DNA of 64,000 nt from an uncultured Bacteroidota bacterium. GTDB taxonomy: Bacteria > Bacteroidota > Bacteroidia > Chitinophagales > LD1. The notes under the pieces were generated by a model. The model saw nothing but the letters and a program-made list of their open reading frames with translations, was not told the DNA's origin and searched no databases. This document shows, piece by piece, positions 39,582 through 50,010 of the stretch. Numbering within the stretch: the stretch's first letter is position 1; each line of letters starts with the position of its first letter. Both the position numbers and the translations under genes were made by a program. The stretch lies in contig CAIXGR010000040.1 in the NCBI GenBank assembly GCA_903919075.1, forward strand, positions 1 through 64,000. Reading direction: 5' to 3'.

Positions 39582-39612
39582 ACAAAAAAAGAGTCCGAAT
39601 AAATTCGGACTC
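39582..39612 (-). terminator. Rho-independent terminator after rplC
   Basis: On the minus strand, GAGTCCGAAT/ATTCGGACTC (arms 39612-39603 and 39600-39591) forms a ten-base-pair stem with an essentially minimal loop, followed by seven T residues. It lies some 55 bases after the rplC stop and closes the str/rpsJ/rplC operon. Confidence 0.88.
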
Positions 39613-39667
39613 CCTTTCACTTTCCTTTATCGGGATCTGGTCACATAGCTATGCTTCGTGATTCGAA

Positions 39668-40282
39668 CTACCCTTCAATAATTAAATAAGAACCTATTGC
39701 ACCGGGAACTGCGCCCTTAATAAGCAATATATTTTCTTCAGCTAGTATTTTTACCACTTGCAGGTTCAATACTTCAATACGGTTACCACCTGTTCTACCG
39801 GCCATTCTCATACCCGGGAAAGAGCGTGCAGGATCAGAAGATGCCCCCATTGAGCCTGGAGCGCGCATCCGGTCGTGCTGTCCGTGCGTGGCCATACCAA
39901 CTCCTTTAAATCCGTGACGCTTAACAACACCCTGAAAACCTTTTCCTTTAGATGTTCCTATTACGTTTACTAAATCTCCTTCTTCAAAAACTGCAACTGT
40001 AACAGCTTCACCTACCGGCTTTCCGAAATCGTAATCACGAAATTCGTGCACTCTTCTTTTAGGAGTAGTGCCAGCTTTTTTAAAATGTCCTTGCTCCGCT
40101 TTAGTTGTTGATTTAACTCTCTTCTCATCAAAAGCTACCTGTGTTGCAGTATAGCCATCAATTTCCTGAGTTTTTATTTGTGTAATAATACATGGGCCTG
40201 CTTCAACTACTGTTACAGGTGTGTGTTTACCATTGTCATACACACTAGTCATTCCCGCCTTTTTTCCTAGTATTCCTTTCAT
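39668..40282 (-). CDS. rplC: 50S ribosomal protein L3
   Basis: Primary-binding protein of the large subunit; 204 residues, near normal length. It begins [20 protein letters not shown] and contains [20 protein letters not shown], the conserved GGPATHGSMFHR-equivalent ([37 protein letters not shown]) and ends [16 protein letters not shown]. It is complete. Normally rplD, rplW and rplB follow at once; here the strong terminator at 39582-39612 and unrelated genes follow, so the S10 cluster is split after rplC. Confidence 0.97.
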   Translation of the reverse strand: MKGILGKKAGMTSVYDNGKHTPVTVVEAGPCIITQIKTQEIDGYTATQVAFDEKRVKSTTKAEQGHFKKAGTTPKRRVHEFRDYDFGKPVGEAVTVAVFEEGDLVNVIGTSKGKGFQGVVKRHGFKGVGMATHGQHDRMRAPGSMGASSDPARSFPGMRMAGRTGGNRIEVLNLQVVKILAEENILLIKGAVPGAIGSYLIIEG

Positions 40283-40357
40283 TTTGTTGGGTTTTAGAGG
40301 ACCCCCAGCTTTTGCAACAGGGGTTCATAAATTATAAAATTAATTTTTCGATTCTAC

Positions 40358-40663
40358 TTATGCCTTTATTTCAACTTCAACACCACTGGGAAGTTCCAGT
40401 TTCATCAAAGCATCAATAGTTTTTGATGTTGATGAATAAATATCCAACAGTCTTTTATAAGTACAAAGTTGGAATTGCTCTTTCGAGTTTGCATTTACGT
40501 GCGGAGAACGCAATACTGTAAATACTTTACGATGTGTAGGAAGAGGCACCGGGCCGCTAACTATAGCACCTGTATTCTTTACAGTCTTAACAATTTTCTC
40601 AGCGCTTTTATCAACCAGGTTATGGTCGTAGCTTTTTAGTTTAATTCTGATTCTCTGGCTCAT
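40358..40663 (-). CDS. rpsJ: 30S ribosomal protein S10
   Basis: A 101-residue small-subunit protein, also the NusE partner of NusB in antitermination. It begins [20 protein letters not shown] and contains [20 protein letters not shown], then [19 protein letters not shown], all diagnostic for S10. It lies 44 bases after fusA and 75 before rplC in one operon. Confidence 0.97.
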   Translation of the reverse strand: MSQRIRIKLKSYDHNLVDKSAEKIVKTVKNTGAIVSGPVPLPTHRKVFTVLRSPHVNANSKEQFQLCTYKRLLDIYSSTSKTIDALMKLELPSGVEVEIKA

Positions 40664-40707
40664 AAAAAGAACGTTATTGGGTTATAAATTATTTTTTTCT
40701 TAATCAA

Positions 40708-42825
40708 TTACTCTCCTACTGCACTGCTTCTTAATTTGCCCTGGTTTTTGGCAATTACAGTAGCTGCAACTCCTTCTGGTGCCGGTTGGAAACTGTGGAA
40801 CTCCATTACTGAAGTAGCACGGCCAGATGTAATGGTACGCAATTGTGTTACGTATCCAAACATTTCGCTCAATGGCACTTTAGCTTTTACTACTTGTGCG
40901 TTTACTTTAGCTTCCATACTTTCTACAATACCTCTTCTACGGTTCAAGTCGCCTACCACATCACCAGTGTTTTGGTCAGGGGTAATAACTTCAACTTTCA
41001 TGATAGGTTCCATCAATACCGGTTTGCAATTTTTTGCAGCCGTTCTGAAAGCAAGCTTAGCACAAAGTTCGAAAGACAATGCGTCCGAATCCACCGCGTG
41101 GAATGAGCCATCATACAATCTCACTTTAAGGCTCTCTAATTCATAACCAGCTAATACACCGGTTTTCATTGCTTCTTTAAAGCCCTTTTCAACAGATGGA
41201 ACAAACTCACGCGGAATTGAACCTCCGAAAATATCATTCACAAACTGTAAACCTAAAACACCTTCATCGGCAGGGCCAATTTCAACTCTTATATCGGCAA
41301 ACTTACCACGACCACCGGTTTGCTTTTTGTAAAGCTCGCGATGTTCGATAGTTTTAGTTAATTTCTCTTTGTAGTTAACTTGTGGTGCACCTTGGTTACA
41401 TTCTACTTTAAATTCTCTGCGTAAACGGTCAACAAGAATTTCCAAGTGTAACTCGCCCATACCTGCAATAATAGTTTGGCCGGTTTGGTCATCGAATGAT
41501 ACACGGAAAGTAGGATCTTCTTCAGCTAACTTGCCTAACGACATACCTAACTTATCTAAATCTTTTTGTGCCTTAGGTTCAATAGCCAATGAAATAACCG
41601 GTTCAGGGAATTTCATGCTTTCCAATATTATTGGATGCTTTTCAATACAAAGCGTATCACCGGTACGAATGTCTTTAAAACCTACTGCTGCTGCGATATC
41701 TCCGGCTTCAACCTTTTCAACTGGGTTTTGTTTGTTAGCGTGCATTTGGAACAAACGAGAGATACGTTCTTTTTTACCGGTACGGGTGTTCAATATATAT
41801 GAACCCGCATCCAAAGAACCTGAATATACCCGGAAGTATGCCAAACGGCCTACGAAAGGATCGGTAGCAATTTTAAATGCCAAAGCGCAAAAAGGCTCAT
41901 CGGTATCCGGATGTCTTACTTCTTCTGCTAAAGTATCGGGGTTAGTACCTATCACTTCTTTTTTATCAGAAGGTGAAGGAAGAATAGCGCAAACTGCATC
42001 TAACACAGCTTGTACACCTTTATTTTTAAATGCTGAGCCGCAATACATAGGCACAACTTTTTGTGCTATTACTGCTTTACGAACTGCCGCGCGAATTTCT
42101 TCAGGCGAAATTGAATTTGGATCAGCAAAATATTTTTCCATTAAGTGGTCGTCGAATTCGGCAACCTGCTCTAACATTTTTTCGCGGTAAGATTTTACTT
42201 CTTCTACTAAATCAGCCGGAACGGGAATGATTTTAGAAGTCATACCCTTATCATCTTCATCCCAAATTGTAGCTTCGTTAGTTATTAAATCAACAACGCC
42301 TTTAAAGTGTTCTTCGTTGCCAATAGGTATTTGCATTACCATTGGGGTTGAACCCAACATAGTATTTACCTGCTTAACCACGTTAAAGAAATCGGCACCC
42401 TGGCGGTCCATTTTATTTACAAAACCTAAACGGGCAACACCGTAGTTATCGGCCAAGCGCCAGTTAGTTTCAGATTGAGGTTCAACACCATCAACCGCAC
42501 TAAAAAGGAATACCAAGCCATCCAATACACGCAGTGAACGGTTTACTTCAACAGTAAAATCCACGTGTCCAGGAGTATCAATAATGTTAATGTCGTATTG
42601 TTTTTCTTTCCATGTCCAGTGGCAACGGGTAGCAGCCGAGGTAATGGTAATACCACGCTCCTGCTCTTGTTCCATCCAGTCCATAGTTGCGGCACCTTCG
42701 TGCACCTCACCAATTTTATAGTTAACACCGGTGTAATACAAAATACGCTCAGTAGTAGTGGTTTTACCTGCATCAATGTGTGCTGCGATACCAATATTTC
42801 TCGTATAACTTAGATCTTTTCCCAT
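40708..42825 (-). CDS. fusA: Elongation factor G
   Basis: GTPase that drives ribosomal translocation; 705 residues, full length. Domain I has G1 [18 protein letters not shown]3 [20 protein letters not shown], and G4 [10 protein letters not shown]; domains II-V follow, with [20 protein letters not shown] and the C-terminal APLSEMFGY-like [20 protein letters not shown]. It is the usual operon EF-G. Its gap to rpsG is 101 bases. Confidence 0.97.
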   Translation of the reverse strand: MGKDLSYTRNIGIAAHIDAGKTTTTERILYYTGVNYKIGEVHEGAATMDWMEQEQERGITITSAATRCHWTWKEKQYDINIIDTPGHVDFTVEVNRSLRVLDGLVFLFSAVDGVEPQSETNWRLADNYGVARLGFVNKMDRQGADFFNVVKQVNTMLGSTPMVMQIPIGNEEHFKGVVDLITNEATIWDEDDKGMTSKIIPVPADLVEEVKSYREKMLEQVAEFDDHLMEKYFADPNSISPEEIRAAVRKAVIAQKVVPMYCGSAFKNKGVQAVLDAVCAILPSPSDKKEVIGTNPDTLAEEVRHPDTDEPFCALAFKIATDPFVGRLAYFRVYSGSLDAGSYILNTRTGKKERISRLFQMHANKQNPVEKVEAGDIAAAVGFKDIRTGDTLCIEKHPIILESMKFPEPVISLAIEPKAQKDLDKLGMSLGKLAEEDPTFRVSFDDQTGQTIIAGMGELHLEILVDRLRREFKVECNQGAPQVNYKEKLTKTIEHRELYKKQTGGRGKFADIRVEIGPADEGVLGLQFVNDIFGGSIPREFVPSVEKGFKEAMKTGVLAGYELESLKVRLYDGSFHAVDSDALSFELCAKLAFRTAAKNCKPVLMEPIMKVEVITPDQNTGDVVGDLNRRRGIVESMEAKVNAQVVKAKVPLSEMFGYVTQLRTITSGRATSVMEFHSFQPAPEGVAATVIAKNQGKLRSSAVGE

Positions 42826-42926
42826 TTTCCTGACTTCTCGATTAGAGAAGAACTTTTAAAAATTATTTTAATACTACTTATTATTTACTATTCCTTTCTT
42901 AAGTCCCGTTTAGGGGATTTAATGAT

Positions 42927-43394
42927 TTAGAATTTAAAGTGTGCGAAAGCTTTGTTAGCCTCAGCCATTTTGTGTGTGTCTTCTTTTTTCTTGAAAGCAC
43001 CACCTTCACCTTTTGATGCAGCAACTATTTCAGAAGCTAATTTGTCGGCCATGCTTTTGCCGTTTCTGTCACGGCTATATTGAATCAGCCATTTCATACC
43101 CATTGAAACTTTGCGGTCGCCGCGAACTTCAGTAGGTATCTGGAAGTTAGAACCACCAATACGGCGGGTTTTTACTTCAACCGAAGGGCCTACATTTTGA
43201 AGGGCTTTCTTCCAAACTTCCATGCCGTTTTCTTTAGTTCTTTCTTCTATCATGTCGATAGCACCATAGAAAACACCATATGCAACAGCTTTTTCACCTT
43301 CATACATTAAACGGTTCACAAACTGTGTAACCATTACTTCGCCAAATTTTGGATCGGGCTGAACGTATCTTTTCGGTGCTTTTTTCTTTCTCAT
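42927..43394 (-). CDS. rpsG: 30S ribosomal protein S7
   Basis: Primary 16S rRNA-binding protein that nucleates the 30S head; 155 residues. It begins MRKKKAPKRYVQPDPKFGEV and has AKRRGTEVWKKAL-type core (KENGMEVWKKALQNVGPSVE), RRIGGSNFQIPTEVRGDRKV, then ALRWLI-like GMKWLIQYSRDRNGKSMADK, ending KMAEANKAFAHFKF. It is complete and cotranscribed with rpsL (34-base gap). Confidence 0.97.
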   Translation of the reverse strand: MRKKKAPKRYVQPDPKFGEVMVTQFVNRLMYEGEKAVAYGVFYGAIDMIEERTKENGMEVWKKALQNVGPSVEVKTRRIGGSNFQIPTEVRGDRKVSMGMKWLIQYSRDRNGKSMADKLASEIVAASKGEGGAFKKKEDTHKMAEANKAFAHFKF

Positions 43395-43428
43395 GTTATA
43401 TTAGGTTATATTACTATTTAACAATTAA

Positions 43429-43842
43429 CTATTTTTTGCCGCCTTTAGCTGGTGCCGCTGCCGGTGCGCCCGCCTTAGGACGTTTAGTACCGTATTTAGA
43501 ACGGCTCTTTTTACGGTTTTCAACGCCCGCAGTATCTAACGAACCACGAACGATGTGGTAACGTACACCCGGAAGGTCTTTTACCCTACCACCGCGAATA
43601 AGCACGATAGAGTGCTCTTGCAGGTTATGGCCTTCGCCTGGTATATAGGCAATAATTTCAATGGCGTTAGTAAGGCGTACCTTGGCTACTTTACGCAAAG
43701 CCGAGTTAGGCTTTTTAGGCGTTGTTGTGTAAACACGGGTGCATACACCTCTTTTTTGAGGGCACGAATCAAGGGCACGGCTCTTCGATTTTGCACGAAT
43801 AATAGACCGCGACTTTCTTACTAACTGTTGAATTGTAGGCAT
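43429..43842 (-). CDS. rpsL: 30S ribosomal protein S12
   Basis: Decoding-site protein; 137 residues. I start at ATG 43842 because [20 protein letters not shown] is the invariant S12 start; the ATG at 43869 adds MPSQNKNQR and lies inside the promoter -7 box. Key stretches are [60 protein letters not shown] and [20 protein letters not shown]. Lys at PKKPN and in [10 protein letters not shown] (sites of streptomycin-resistance changes) look wild type. A Lys/Ala/Gly-rich tail ([16 protein letters not shown]) extends the C-terminus, frequent in Bacteroidota. Confidence 0.97.
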   Translation of the reverse strand: MPTIQQLVRKSRSIIRAKSKSRALDSCPQKRGVCTRVYTTTPKKPNSALRKVAKVRLTNAIEIIAYIPGEGHNLQEHSIVLIRGGRVKDLPGVRYHIVRGSLDTAGVENRKKSRSKYGTKRPKAGAPAAAPAKGGKK

Positions 43843-43866
43843 TCTCTGATTTTTATTTTGGGACGG

Positions 43867-43896
43867 CAAAAGTAGCTTTATTATTTGAAATTCAAA
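43867..43896 (-). promoter_or_regulatory. Promoter of the rpsL-rpsG-fusA-rpsJ-rplC operon
   Basis: On the minus strand, TTTG (43896-43893), an 18-base spacer and TACTTTTG (43874-43867) match the Bacteroidota consensus. Transcription should start near 43861, about 20 bases before the rpsL ATG. Confidence 0.72.
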
Positions 43897-43915
43897 AAGG
43901 GTAAAAGAGTTTTTA

Positions 43916-43950
43916 GTTTGGGGTTTAGCGTTTGGGGTTTAGCGTTTGGG
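43916..43950. repeat. Short tandem repeat, 14-base unit
   Basis: The unit GTTTGGGGTTTAGC occurs two and a half times in a row directly upstream of the rpsL operon promoter. It is probably slippage-prone DNA; no role is evident. Confidence 0.6.
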
Positions 43951-44080
43951 TAAAGACCGTTGCGTTATTAGCGCTTTTGAGGCTTTTTTGCAAGAATGTT
44001 AAAATCGGCTTTTTTTGAATAGCATTTGCTCAGATGATTCATTTTCAATACCTTGAAAGAAGAGTCATTTGTTAATTACA

Positions 44081-44728
44081 TTAAGTATTCAAAGCAGTTT
44101 TTATTATTTGCATCAGTTCTTCGGCCTTGTTCAATGTCATAAAATGGCCTCCATTTTTTATTTTAAAATTGCAATCAATAAATCGAAAAGGCAGGATTCG
44201 GTCGGCTGTTCCGTGGATATGGACTATGTTTTCAGGTTTGGCTAAATTCTGCCAACCTACCAATTCATTAATAGCCCACTTTAGAAAAACAGGGTCGGTA
44301 TCAAAAAGTATAGTTTTTAGAAGCTGTTGCTCAAAAGCCGAAGTTGTGCCGAAAAGCCAGCTTGTAATAAAATTGGATTGCTTCAAAAGTTTGCGCGGCA
44401 AAAGGTGATGAAGCCCAAGTTTTCCGGCCCAACGATAATAGAAAGGAATTTCGCTTCTCGTCTTTGCGCTGGCAACTAAAATTATTTTTTCAGTATCAAT
44501 TTGCTTAGCTACTTCAATAGCCATTATTCCGCCGAATGAAAGGCCGATTAAAATTGGCTTGTCGGTTTTAATTTGTGCTAAAAGGCGGGTTGCATAGTTT
44601 TCAATGGTTTCATTTTGTTGTGGTGCTTCCCATTTAATAAAAGTTACATTGTAGCCAGAAAAATCAAGTTTTTGAAACACTCTGTCATCTGCACCAAGGC
44701 CGCTGAATATGTAAATGGGGGTTGGCAT
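44081..44728 (-). CDS. Alpha/beta hydrolase
   Basis: A 215-residue cytosolic protein of the alpha/beta-hydrolase fold. It has the opening IYIFSGLGADDRVFQKLDF, the nucleophile elbow GLSFGGIMA, a likely acid in IHGTADRILPF, and the catalytic His in KNGGHFMTLNKAEE near the C-terminus. The central cap region is small. The substrate (ester, lactone or peptide) cannot be told from sequence. It stands alone between the str operon and the tandem T9SS genes. Confidence 0.82.
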   Translation of the reverse strand: MPTPIYIFSGLGADDRVFQKLDFSGYNVTFIKWEAPQQNETIENYATRLLAQIKTDKPILIGLSFGGIMAIEVAKQIDTEKIILVASAKTRSEIPFYYRWAGKLGLHHLLPRKLLKQSNFITSWLFGTTSAFEQQLLKTILFDTDPVFLKWAINELVGWQNLAKPENIVHIHGTADRILPFRFIDCNFKIKNGGHFMTLNKAEELMQIIKTALNT

Positions 44729-44878
44729 TTTTTCAGTTTGTTACCGCGTGAATTTATTTAATATTATATTGAATAAAAGTTAAGTAGTAACTTTTCAAAC
44801 TAATATTTCATTAGTTTCGATTTTCCTGACACCCCAAACAAACCTTGAGACCGATTTTTATGTAAACAAATGTAGTAT

Positions 44879-46357
44879 ATGATGATGTCTCAATTTTACG
44901 CCAAGCTACTTTCAACAACACGGATTTTTATTTTTCCGCTGCTCTTCTTAATTAACAGCGCAGTTACTTTTGCGCAGCCACCTCCGCCGCAACCCTTTTC
45001 TATTGTTATTTCCAACACCTGCAATTCGGCCACTGCTGTTATTACTACTAATGGTATAACCCCGGTTAATTTCAGCTTTATATGGACCGATGGCGAAAAC
45101 AATATTGTAGGCCAAACAATTAATTCGCCTGATACGGTTAACACTGTCAGCAATCTGGCTGATAGTGCAGCTTATTCCCTTCAAGTGTTTTGGACTGATA
45201 ATGGAGATACAATTTTAGTATTGGATACAGTAAGAATATTCTGTGGCCTTGAGCATTCTGCTGATACTATTGTTTGCTCGGGGCAAGCGGTTACACTTTG
45301 GGCACACGGAATAGGTTCTACCGGCACTTATAGTTGGTTGCCGGGTGGTGCAATAAATGATACAATTACCGTAACGCCCGATACTACTACCTCATATACT
45401 GTTATGTTTACCCCAACTATAGGTGGTGGGCCATACATGGCCGCCATTACTGTTACTGCAATAGCTAATCCTTCGGTTACCATAAATGATACCGCTATTT
45501 GCGCCGGCCAAACAGCTACTTTAACCGCGGTTTCATCAGTGGCCGGTGGTACCTATATTTGGTGGCCGGGTGGTGACACTACCCAAAGCATTAGCATTAC
45601 GCCACAAAACACCACACACTATATTGTTACTTATACTACCAGTTGTTATGTAGCTACAGACACTAATACTGTTACGGTTAATAACGCTCTGGCACCAGTG
45701 CTCACAGTATCTACAGATACTATTTGCTCCGGGGATAGTGCTTACATTTGTGCACCATCAGGGTATGTATCCTATAATTGGACCGGCGGCTCAACAAACA
45801 CATGTACTTATGCCTTTCAGCCAGGCAATTATTATGTTACCGTAACAGATAATGGAAATTGCACGGCAACTTCCAACGCAATTGCTATTCATTCTTATCC
45901 GGCAACTTATATATCAATTATATCCAATGGAGATACTTTATATACTACCCTCGGATTTACAAATTATCAATGGTACTTAAATACAGATTTATTAGAAGGT
46001 GCAAATACAAATATTTATATAGTCAACCAACCTGGTAATTACAACTTTTCAGCAATTGATAGTAATGGCTGTTATGCAATTTCCAGTACTGTTGTAATAG
46101 CTGGCATAAATGAAACCGACATTGACAAATGGATAAAAGTATTTCCTAATCCAAGTTCGGGAAGATGGATATTGGAAATAGATAATAATTTAATTGGAGG
46201 CGTAGTTGAAATTTTTGATGCCAACGGAAAATTGGTTTATACTCATGAAATTTTGAATGCGCAATCGGAAATATTGCTAGACGAATCGATGGGAGTTTAT
46301 ACCCTTCACTTAGTTTCAAAATTGAAGAGTTTTAATTTAAAGCTAATAAAGATTTAA
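44879..46357 (+). CDS. T9SS cargo protein with PKD/Ig-like repeats
   Basis: A 492-residue secreted protein with a signal region of about 33 residues (ending FAQPPPPQP). The body contains Ig/PKD-like repeats rich in Thr, Ser and Cys; the consensus strand is like SADTIVCSGQAVTLWAHGIG, then TYSWLPGGAINDTITVTPDT. Residues about 420-492 are a type A T9SS domain: KWIKVFPNPSSGRWILEI, then GGVVEIFDANGKLVY, ending NLKLIKI. The next gene, 165 bases on, encodes a much longer protein whose C-terminal half is clearly homologous, so the two arose by duplication. Probably an adhesin; no catalytic motif. Confidence 0.82.
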   Translation: MMMSQFYAKLLSTTRIFIFPLLFLINSAVTFAQPPPPQPFSIVISNTCNSATAVITTNGITPVNFSFIWTDGENNIVGQTINSPDTVNTVSNLADSAAYSLQVFWTDNGDTILVLDTVRIFCGLEHSADTIVCSGQAVTLWAHGIGSTGTYSWLPGGAINDTITVTPDTTTSYTVMFTPTIGGGPYMAAITVTAIANPSVTINDTAICAGQTATLTAVSSVAGGTYIWWPGGDTTQSISITPQNTTHYIVTYTTSCYVATDTNTVTVNNALAPVLTVSTDTICSGDSAYICAPSGYVSYNWTGGSTNTCTYAFQPGNYYVTVTDNGNCTATSNAIAIHSYPATYISIISNGDTLYTTLGFTNYQWYLNTDLLEGANTNIYIVNQPGNYNFSAIDSNGCYAISSTVVIAGINETDIDKWIKVFPNPSSGRWILEIDNNLIGGVVEIFDANGKLVYTHEILNAQSEILLDESMGVYTLHLVSKLKSFNLKLIKI

Positions 46358-46407
46358 AGTTTCTTTATGCTTTTAATGAAAAACCATGTTGTTCAAGTAT
46401 CCATTTC

Positions 46408-46439
46408 TTTGATAAATTTAATTTAGTTTAATATCTTTA
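46408..46439 (+). promoter_or_regulatory. Possible promoter of the long tandem T9SS gene
   Basis: TTTG (46408-46411), a 20-base spacer and TATCTTTA (46432-46439) resemble the Bacteroidota consensus, with one mismatch in the -7 box. Confidence 0.5.
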
Positions 46440-46521
46440 TTTAGCTTCTTTTTTCGTGGCACCTAATTATAGCTGCAACCTAAAATTAAGATTTAATCAA
46501 GCACTAAAAATATCCCCCAAC

Positions 46522-49500
46522 ATGGAACCATTTTACCCAAAACAGATTTCAGTTTTTATTTTCAGCCTGTTTTTTTTCATTATCAGTGCACAACCCGTGG
46601 CACAAAATAAAGTAGGCATAAAACCTGCACACAGCTTTTCTAATAATGATCCATTCGGCTCAGCTGCCTTTATTGAAAATAAGGATATTGTAAACGATTT
46701 TGAGAACGAGAAGATATTGTATTACGCAAACCGTGATAATGTAAATGCCTACTTTACCGAAAAGCGCCTTATTTATTTAGTAAGCGCCGTGAATAAAGAA
46801 GAATTGAAAGAAAGAAATAATGAAGCACACGAGAAAGAAAGTATTGACCGAGAGAAAGAAGAATTAAGCATACCCATACAAACCAGCACGGTGAGTGCAG
46901 AATGGATTGGAGCCAACCCTGCCCCACAAATAATTGCACAAAAAAAGGTTGAGCGATATTATACCTATTTAAAGAAAGACGATAACGCCGGATATAAAAC
47001 GTTAACTACTTATGGCAACCAAACCATTACCTATAAAGATTTATACCCGGGTATTGATGTTGTATATAGTTTTCCTGAAAGAGGGGGCATGGAATATACA
47101 TTCATTGTTCGCCCGGGTGCCGATGCAAGCCAGATAAAAATGTCTTATTCAGGGGGAGGCGTAAAAAGTTTGAAAAAAAATAATACAGGTGATTTAGTAA
47201 TACATACCGGTTCAGGTGATATTATAGAACATGCACCGGTTTCATATACCGGTATATCTACTACTGTACCTTCAAACTTTTCGATTACAGACAGCACCGT
47301 TCAGTTTGTTTTTCCAAAAGGCTATGATAATACTCAAACATTAATTATTGACCCATGGGTTACTACCTTAACCACACTCCCCTCAACAAATATGGGGTTT
47401 GATGTAGACTATGATAATGCCGGAAATTTATTTGTTTATGGCGCAGGCTCCTCATCTATTTATGACACCGCACATTATTTTAAAGTGGCTAAATACGACG
47501 CTACCGGTACTGTTTTGTGGACCTTTAATGGCTCTGTTGCCAGTATCGGGTGGAATTCGGTAACGCTTGGTGGCGGACAATACATGTCTCTACCCGGCAA
47601 TTTTATTGTTGAAAAAACCACTGGTAAAATATATGTAGGCAAAGGCTTCGATCAAAATGGAACAAGCACTATACGCTTAAATGCCAACGGCGGTTACGAT
47701 AATTTTGTTTCTGCTATTGATCCAAATTTTCTTGAAACATGGAATCTTTCTTACAACCATGCAACCGGTTCTATTTTGGCTTTAGGTGGTACTGTGCTTT
47801 CGAATTTAAACGTGGGTGTAGTTAACCCTACAAGTGGCGCCATTACTACCTCTAACTTTACAGAAATATCGGGATTAACGGCTCAAGATGTTATTAACAG
47901 CACACGCGATAAGAATGGCAATTTATATGCCATACTTAATTCAGCTTCCAACTCATTGCCTTACTCAAACACATTATACAAAGTGAACGACTCTTTAAAT
48001 GGATACAAATGGGTAGCCAATTCCGGTTTCTTTGTTTTTAATGAAGCCTCGAATGCTCCGTTTTGGGATGCTGCTGATGGATATAGCGGAAATGCATTTA
48101 ATGCTTTAGCAGCTAATGGTTCGTATTTATATTATTACGATGGATTTAACCTTGCAGCATATAGTTTAGATAGTGGCAAAATAGTTGGCACACCAACCAC
48201 TATTAGCGGGTATACAGCCTTGAACCAAGGCGGCATTGCAGTTGATAATTGTAATAATATTTATGTGGGAGGCAAGGGCGCTATCAAAACTTTTAGTTTT
48301 AATGGCTCAACATTTACTGCCCATCCTAATATTTCTTTGGGGTCTGGTTACACCACTGATAAAATATTCGATATTAAATACAACCATGCCAACAATCTGC
48401 TATACGTTACCGGTAATCATTTTGCGGGTACTTATAATGCTAATTTAAGCACTACCTGTAACCTCGATACAACATTCAACCTTGGCATTACAAGTACTTG
48501 CGGATCGGCCACTGTGCATGTTTCGCCATCGTATTTAAGCCCTCAAATATTTACTTATACCTGGATGGATAGCCAACATAATATTATAAGCCAAATAATA
48601 AACTCAACCGATACCTTAAACACGGTTAATAATCTTGCAGATAGCGCTATGTATATTGTGCTGGTGCAGTGGAATGCTAATGGCGATACCATATCCAAAT
48701 CAGATACTGTAAATATACTATGTAGCTTTACTTATTCACCCGACACCACTATATGCTCAGGACAACAGGTTACCCTTGTGGCTAATGCAGTTGGTTTTTC
48801 GGGCAATTACAGTTGGTCACCGGGTGGGGCAAGCACATCTTCAATACAGGTCTCTCCAACAACAACAACAACCTATACTGTTACCTATATACCCAATAAC
48901 GAACAGCCAGTAAGTGCGGCAATTACGGTAACTGTACTACACATAGCAAGCCTGATTGTTAGCGACACTTTGGTGTGTGCGGGTAGTAGTGGCACTATAA
49001 CCGCCACCCCATCTATTGCAGGGGGCACTTATAGTTGGTCGCCAGGTGGGTATAGCACTAATAGTATTACAGTTTCGCCTGATAGTAGTACAACCTATAC
49101 AGTTACTTATATTTCTACTTGTGGCGCTACAACAGCTACCGGTTCAATTAATATTTCACCGGTTCCTACTTTGGTTACATCTACTGATACGCTTTGCAAT
49201 GGCGACAGCACCCTTATTTGCGCTTCGTCGGGTTTTATATCATACCATTGGAGCAACGACAAAACAAACTCGTGCATTTATGTTGCCCAAAGTGGCGATT
49301 ATTATGTAACCGTAACGGACGGGGCAAATTGCTCTGCAACATCCAATCATTTTACCATTTACAATTATCCGTTAACCTCCTTACCTGTAACTAATAGCGG
49401 AGATACTTTAACTACCCTTCAGGGGCTAGCTAATTACCAATGGTATTTAAACGATGGTCTATTAGGTGCAGCAACTTCCGATACATACATAGTCAATCAA

Positions 49501-49827
49501 CCCGGCACTTATAAAGTATCGGCAGTAGATAGTAATGGCTGTTACATTATCTCAAGCCCGGTTGTAGTAACCGGCATAAATGAAACCGGTATTGATAAAT
49601 GGATAAAAGTGTTTCCAAATCCAAGTTCGAGAAGATGGATATTGGTAGTGGACAATAAATTGATTGGAGGCAAAGCAGAAATTTTTGATGCTGCTGGCAG
49701 GCTGGTTTATGCTCGCGAAATTTTAAATGAGCAGTCCGAAATATTGCTAGATGGTGCGATGGGAATTTATACCCTTCGTCTAATCTCTAACTCTAAGACT
49801 TTTAATTTAAAACTTATACAGCTTTAG
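46522..49827 (+). CDS. Large T9SS cargo protein with DUF7948-like N-terminus and PKD/Ig repeats
   Basis: An 1101-residue secreted protein; I start at ATG 46522 (MEPFYPKQISVFIFSLFFF), since the GTG at 46456 adds a non-signal extension. The N-terminal domain (about 40-290: NDPFGSAAFIENKDIVNDFE, TITYKDLYPGIDVVYSFPER, GGMEYTFIVRPGADASQIKM, then VFPKGYDNTQTLIIDPW) resembles the DUF7948 module found before propellers in Bacteroidota secreted proteins. A middle region (about 290-650) has beta-propeller-like strands. The last 450 residues repeat the Ig/PKD and type A T9SS architecture of the neighbouring gene (KWIKVFPNPSSRRWILVV). Probably a surface adhesin; no enzyme motif. Confidence 0.83.
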   Translation: MEPFYPKQISVFIFSLFFFIISAQPVAQNKVGIKPAHSFSNNDPFGSAAFIENKDIVNDFENEKILYYANRDNVNAYFTEKRLIYLVSAVNKEELKERNNEAHEKESIDREKEELSIPIQTSTVSAEWIGANPAPQIIAQKKVERYYTYLKKDDNAGYKTLTTYGNQTITYKDLYPGIDVVYSFPERGGMEYTFIVRPGADASQIKMSYSGGGVKSLKKNNTGDLVIHTGSGDIIEHAPVSYTGISTTVPSNFSITDSTVQFVFPKGYDNTQTLIIDPWVTTLTTLPSTNMGFDVDYDNAGNLFVYGAGSSSIYDTAHYFKVAKYDATGTVLWTFNGSVASIGWNSVTLGGGQYMSLPGNFIVEKTTGKIYVGKGFDQNGTSTIRLNANGGYDNFVSAIDPNFLETWNLSYNHATGSILALGGTVLSNLNVGVVNPTSGAITTSNFTEISGLTAQDVINSTRDKNGNLYAILNSASNSLPYSNTLYKVNDSLNGYKWVANSGFFVFNEASNAPFWDAADGYSGNAFNALAANGSYLYYYDGFNLAAYSLDSGKIVGTPTTISGYTALNQGGIAVDNCNNIYVGGKGAIKTFSFNGSTFTAHPNISLGSGYTTDKIFDIKYNHANNLLYVTGNHFAGTYNANLSTTCNLDTTFNLGITSTCGSATVHVSPSYLSPQIFTYTWMDSQHNIISQIINSTDTLNTVNNLADSAMYIVLVQWNANGDTISKSDTVNILCSFTYSPDTTICSGQQVTLVANAVGFSGNYSWSPGGASTSSIQVSPTTTTTYTVTYIPNNEQPVSAAITVTVLHIASLIVSDTLVCAGSSGTITATPSIAGGTYSWSPGGYSTNSITVSPDSSTTYTVTYISTCGATTATGSINISPVPTLVTSTDTLCNGDSTLICASSGFISYHWSNDKTNSCIYVAQSGDYYVTVTDGANCSATSNHFTIYNYPLTSLPVTNSGDTLTTLQGLANYQWYLNDGLLGAATSDTYIVNQPGTYKVSAVDSNGCYIISSPVVVTGINETGIDKWIKVFPNPSSRRWILVVDNKLIGGKAEIFDAAGRLVYAREILNEQSEILLDGAMGIYTLRLISNSKTFNLKLIQL

Positions 49828-49961
49828 ATTTTCATTTTTTATTACAGCCTTAACCCAATGGAACGAGAACTCGGGGAAAACTTAGGACTTGAAGTTCAAA
49901 CAGGAGGGAATTATGTAAATCTTTTCAAAAATGATGTAACGCTTATCAATCATTTGAGATT

Positions 49962-49969
49962 TACCTTTG
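49962..49969 (+). promoter_or_regulatory. Promoter -7 box of the 60-residue protein
   Basis: TACCTTTG matches TAnnTTTG, 41 bases before the ATG at 50011. It supports that ATG over the upstream ATG at 49858. Confidence 0.45.
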
Positions 49970-50010
49970 TGTTGTTGCGAAAATTCTTTTGCAATTTAAA
50001 AACAGTAATC

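Noticed and set aside
39620-39670. tRNA-like sequence (TTCGAATCAC on the minus strand) after rplC
   Set aside because: The T-loop-like TTCGAAT has no matching stem and no acceptor, D or anticodon arms can be found around it.
43843-43869. Nine-residue N-terminal extension of S12
   Set aside because: It precedes the invariant [10 protein letters not shown] start and lies over the promoter -7 box.
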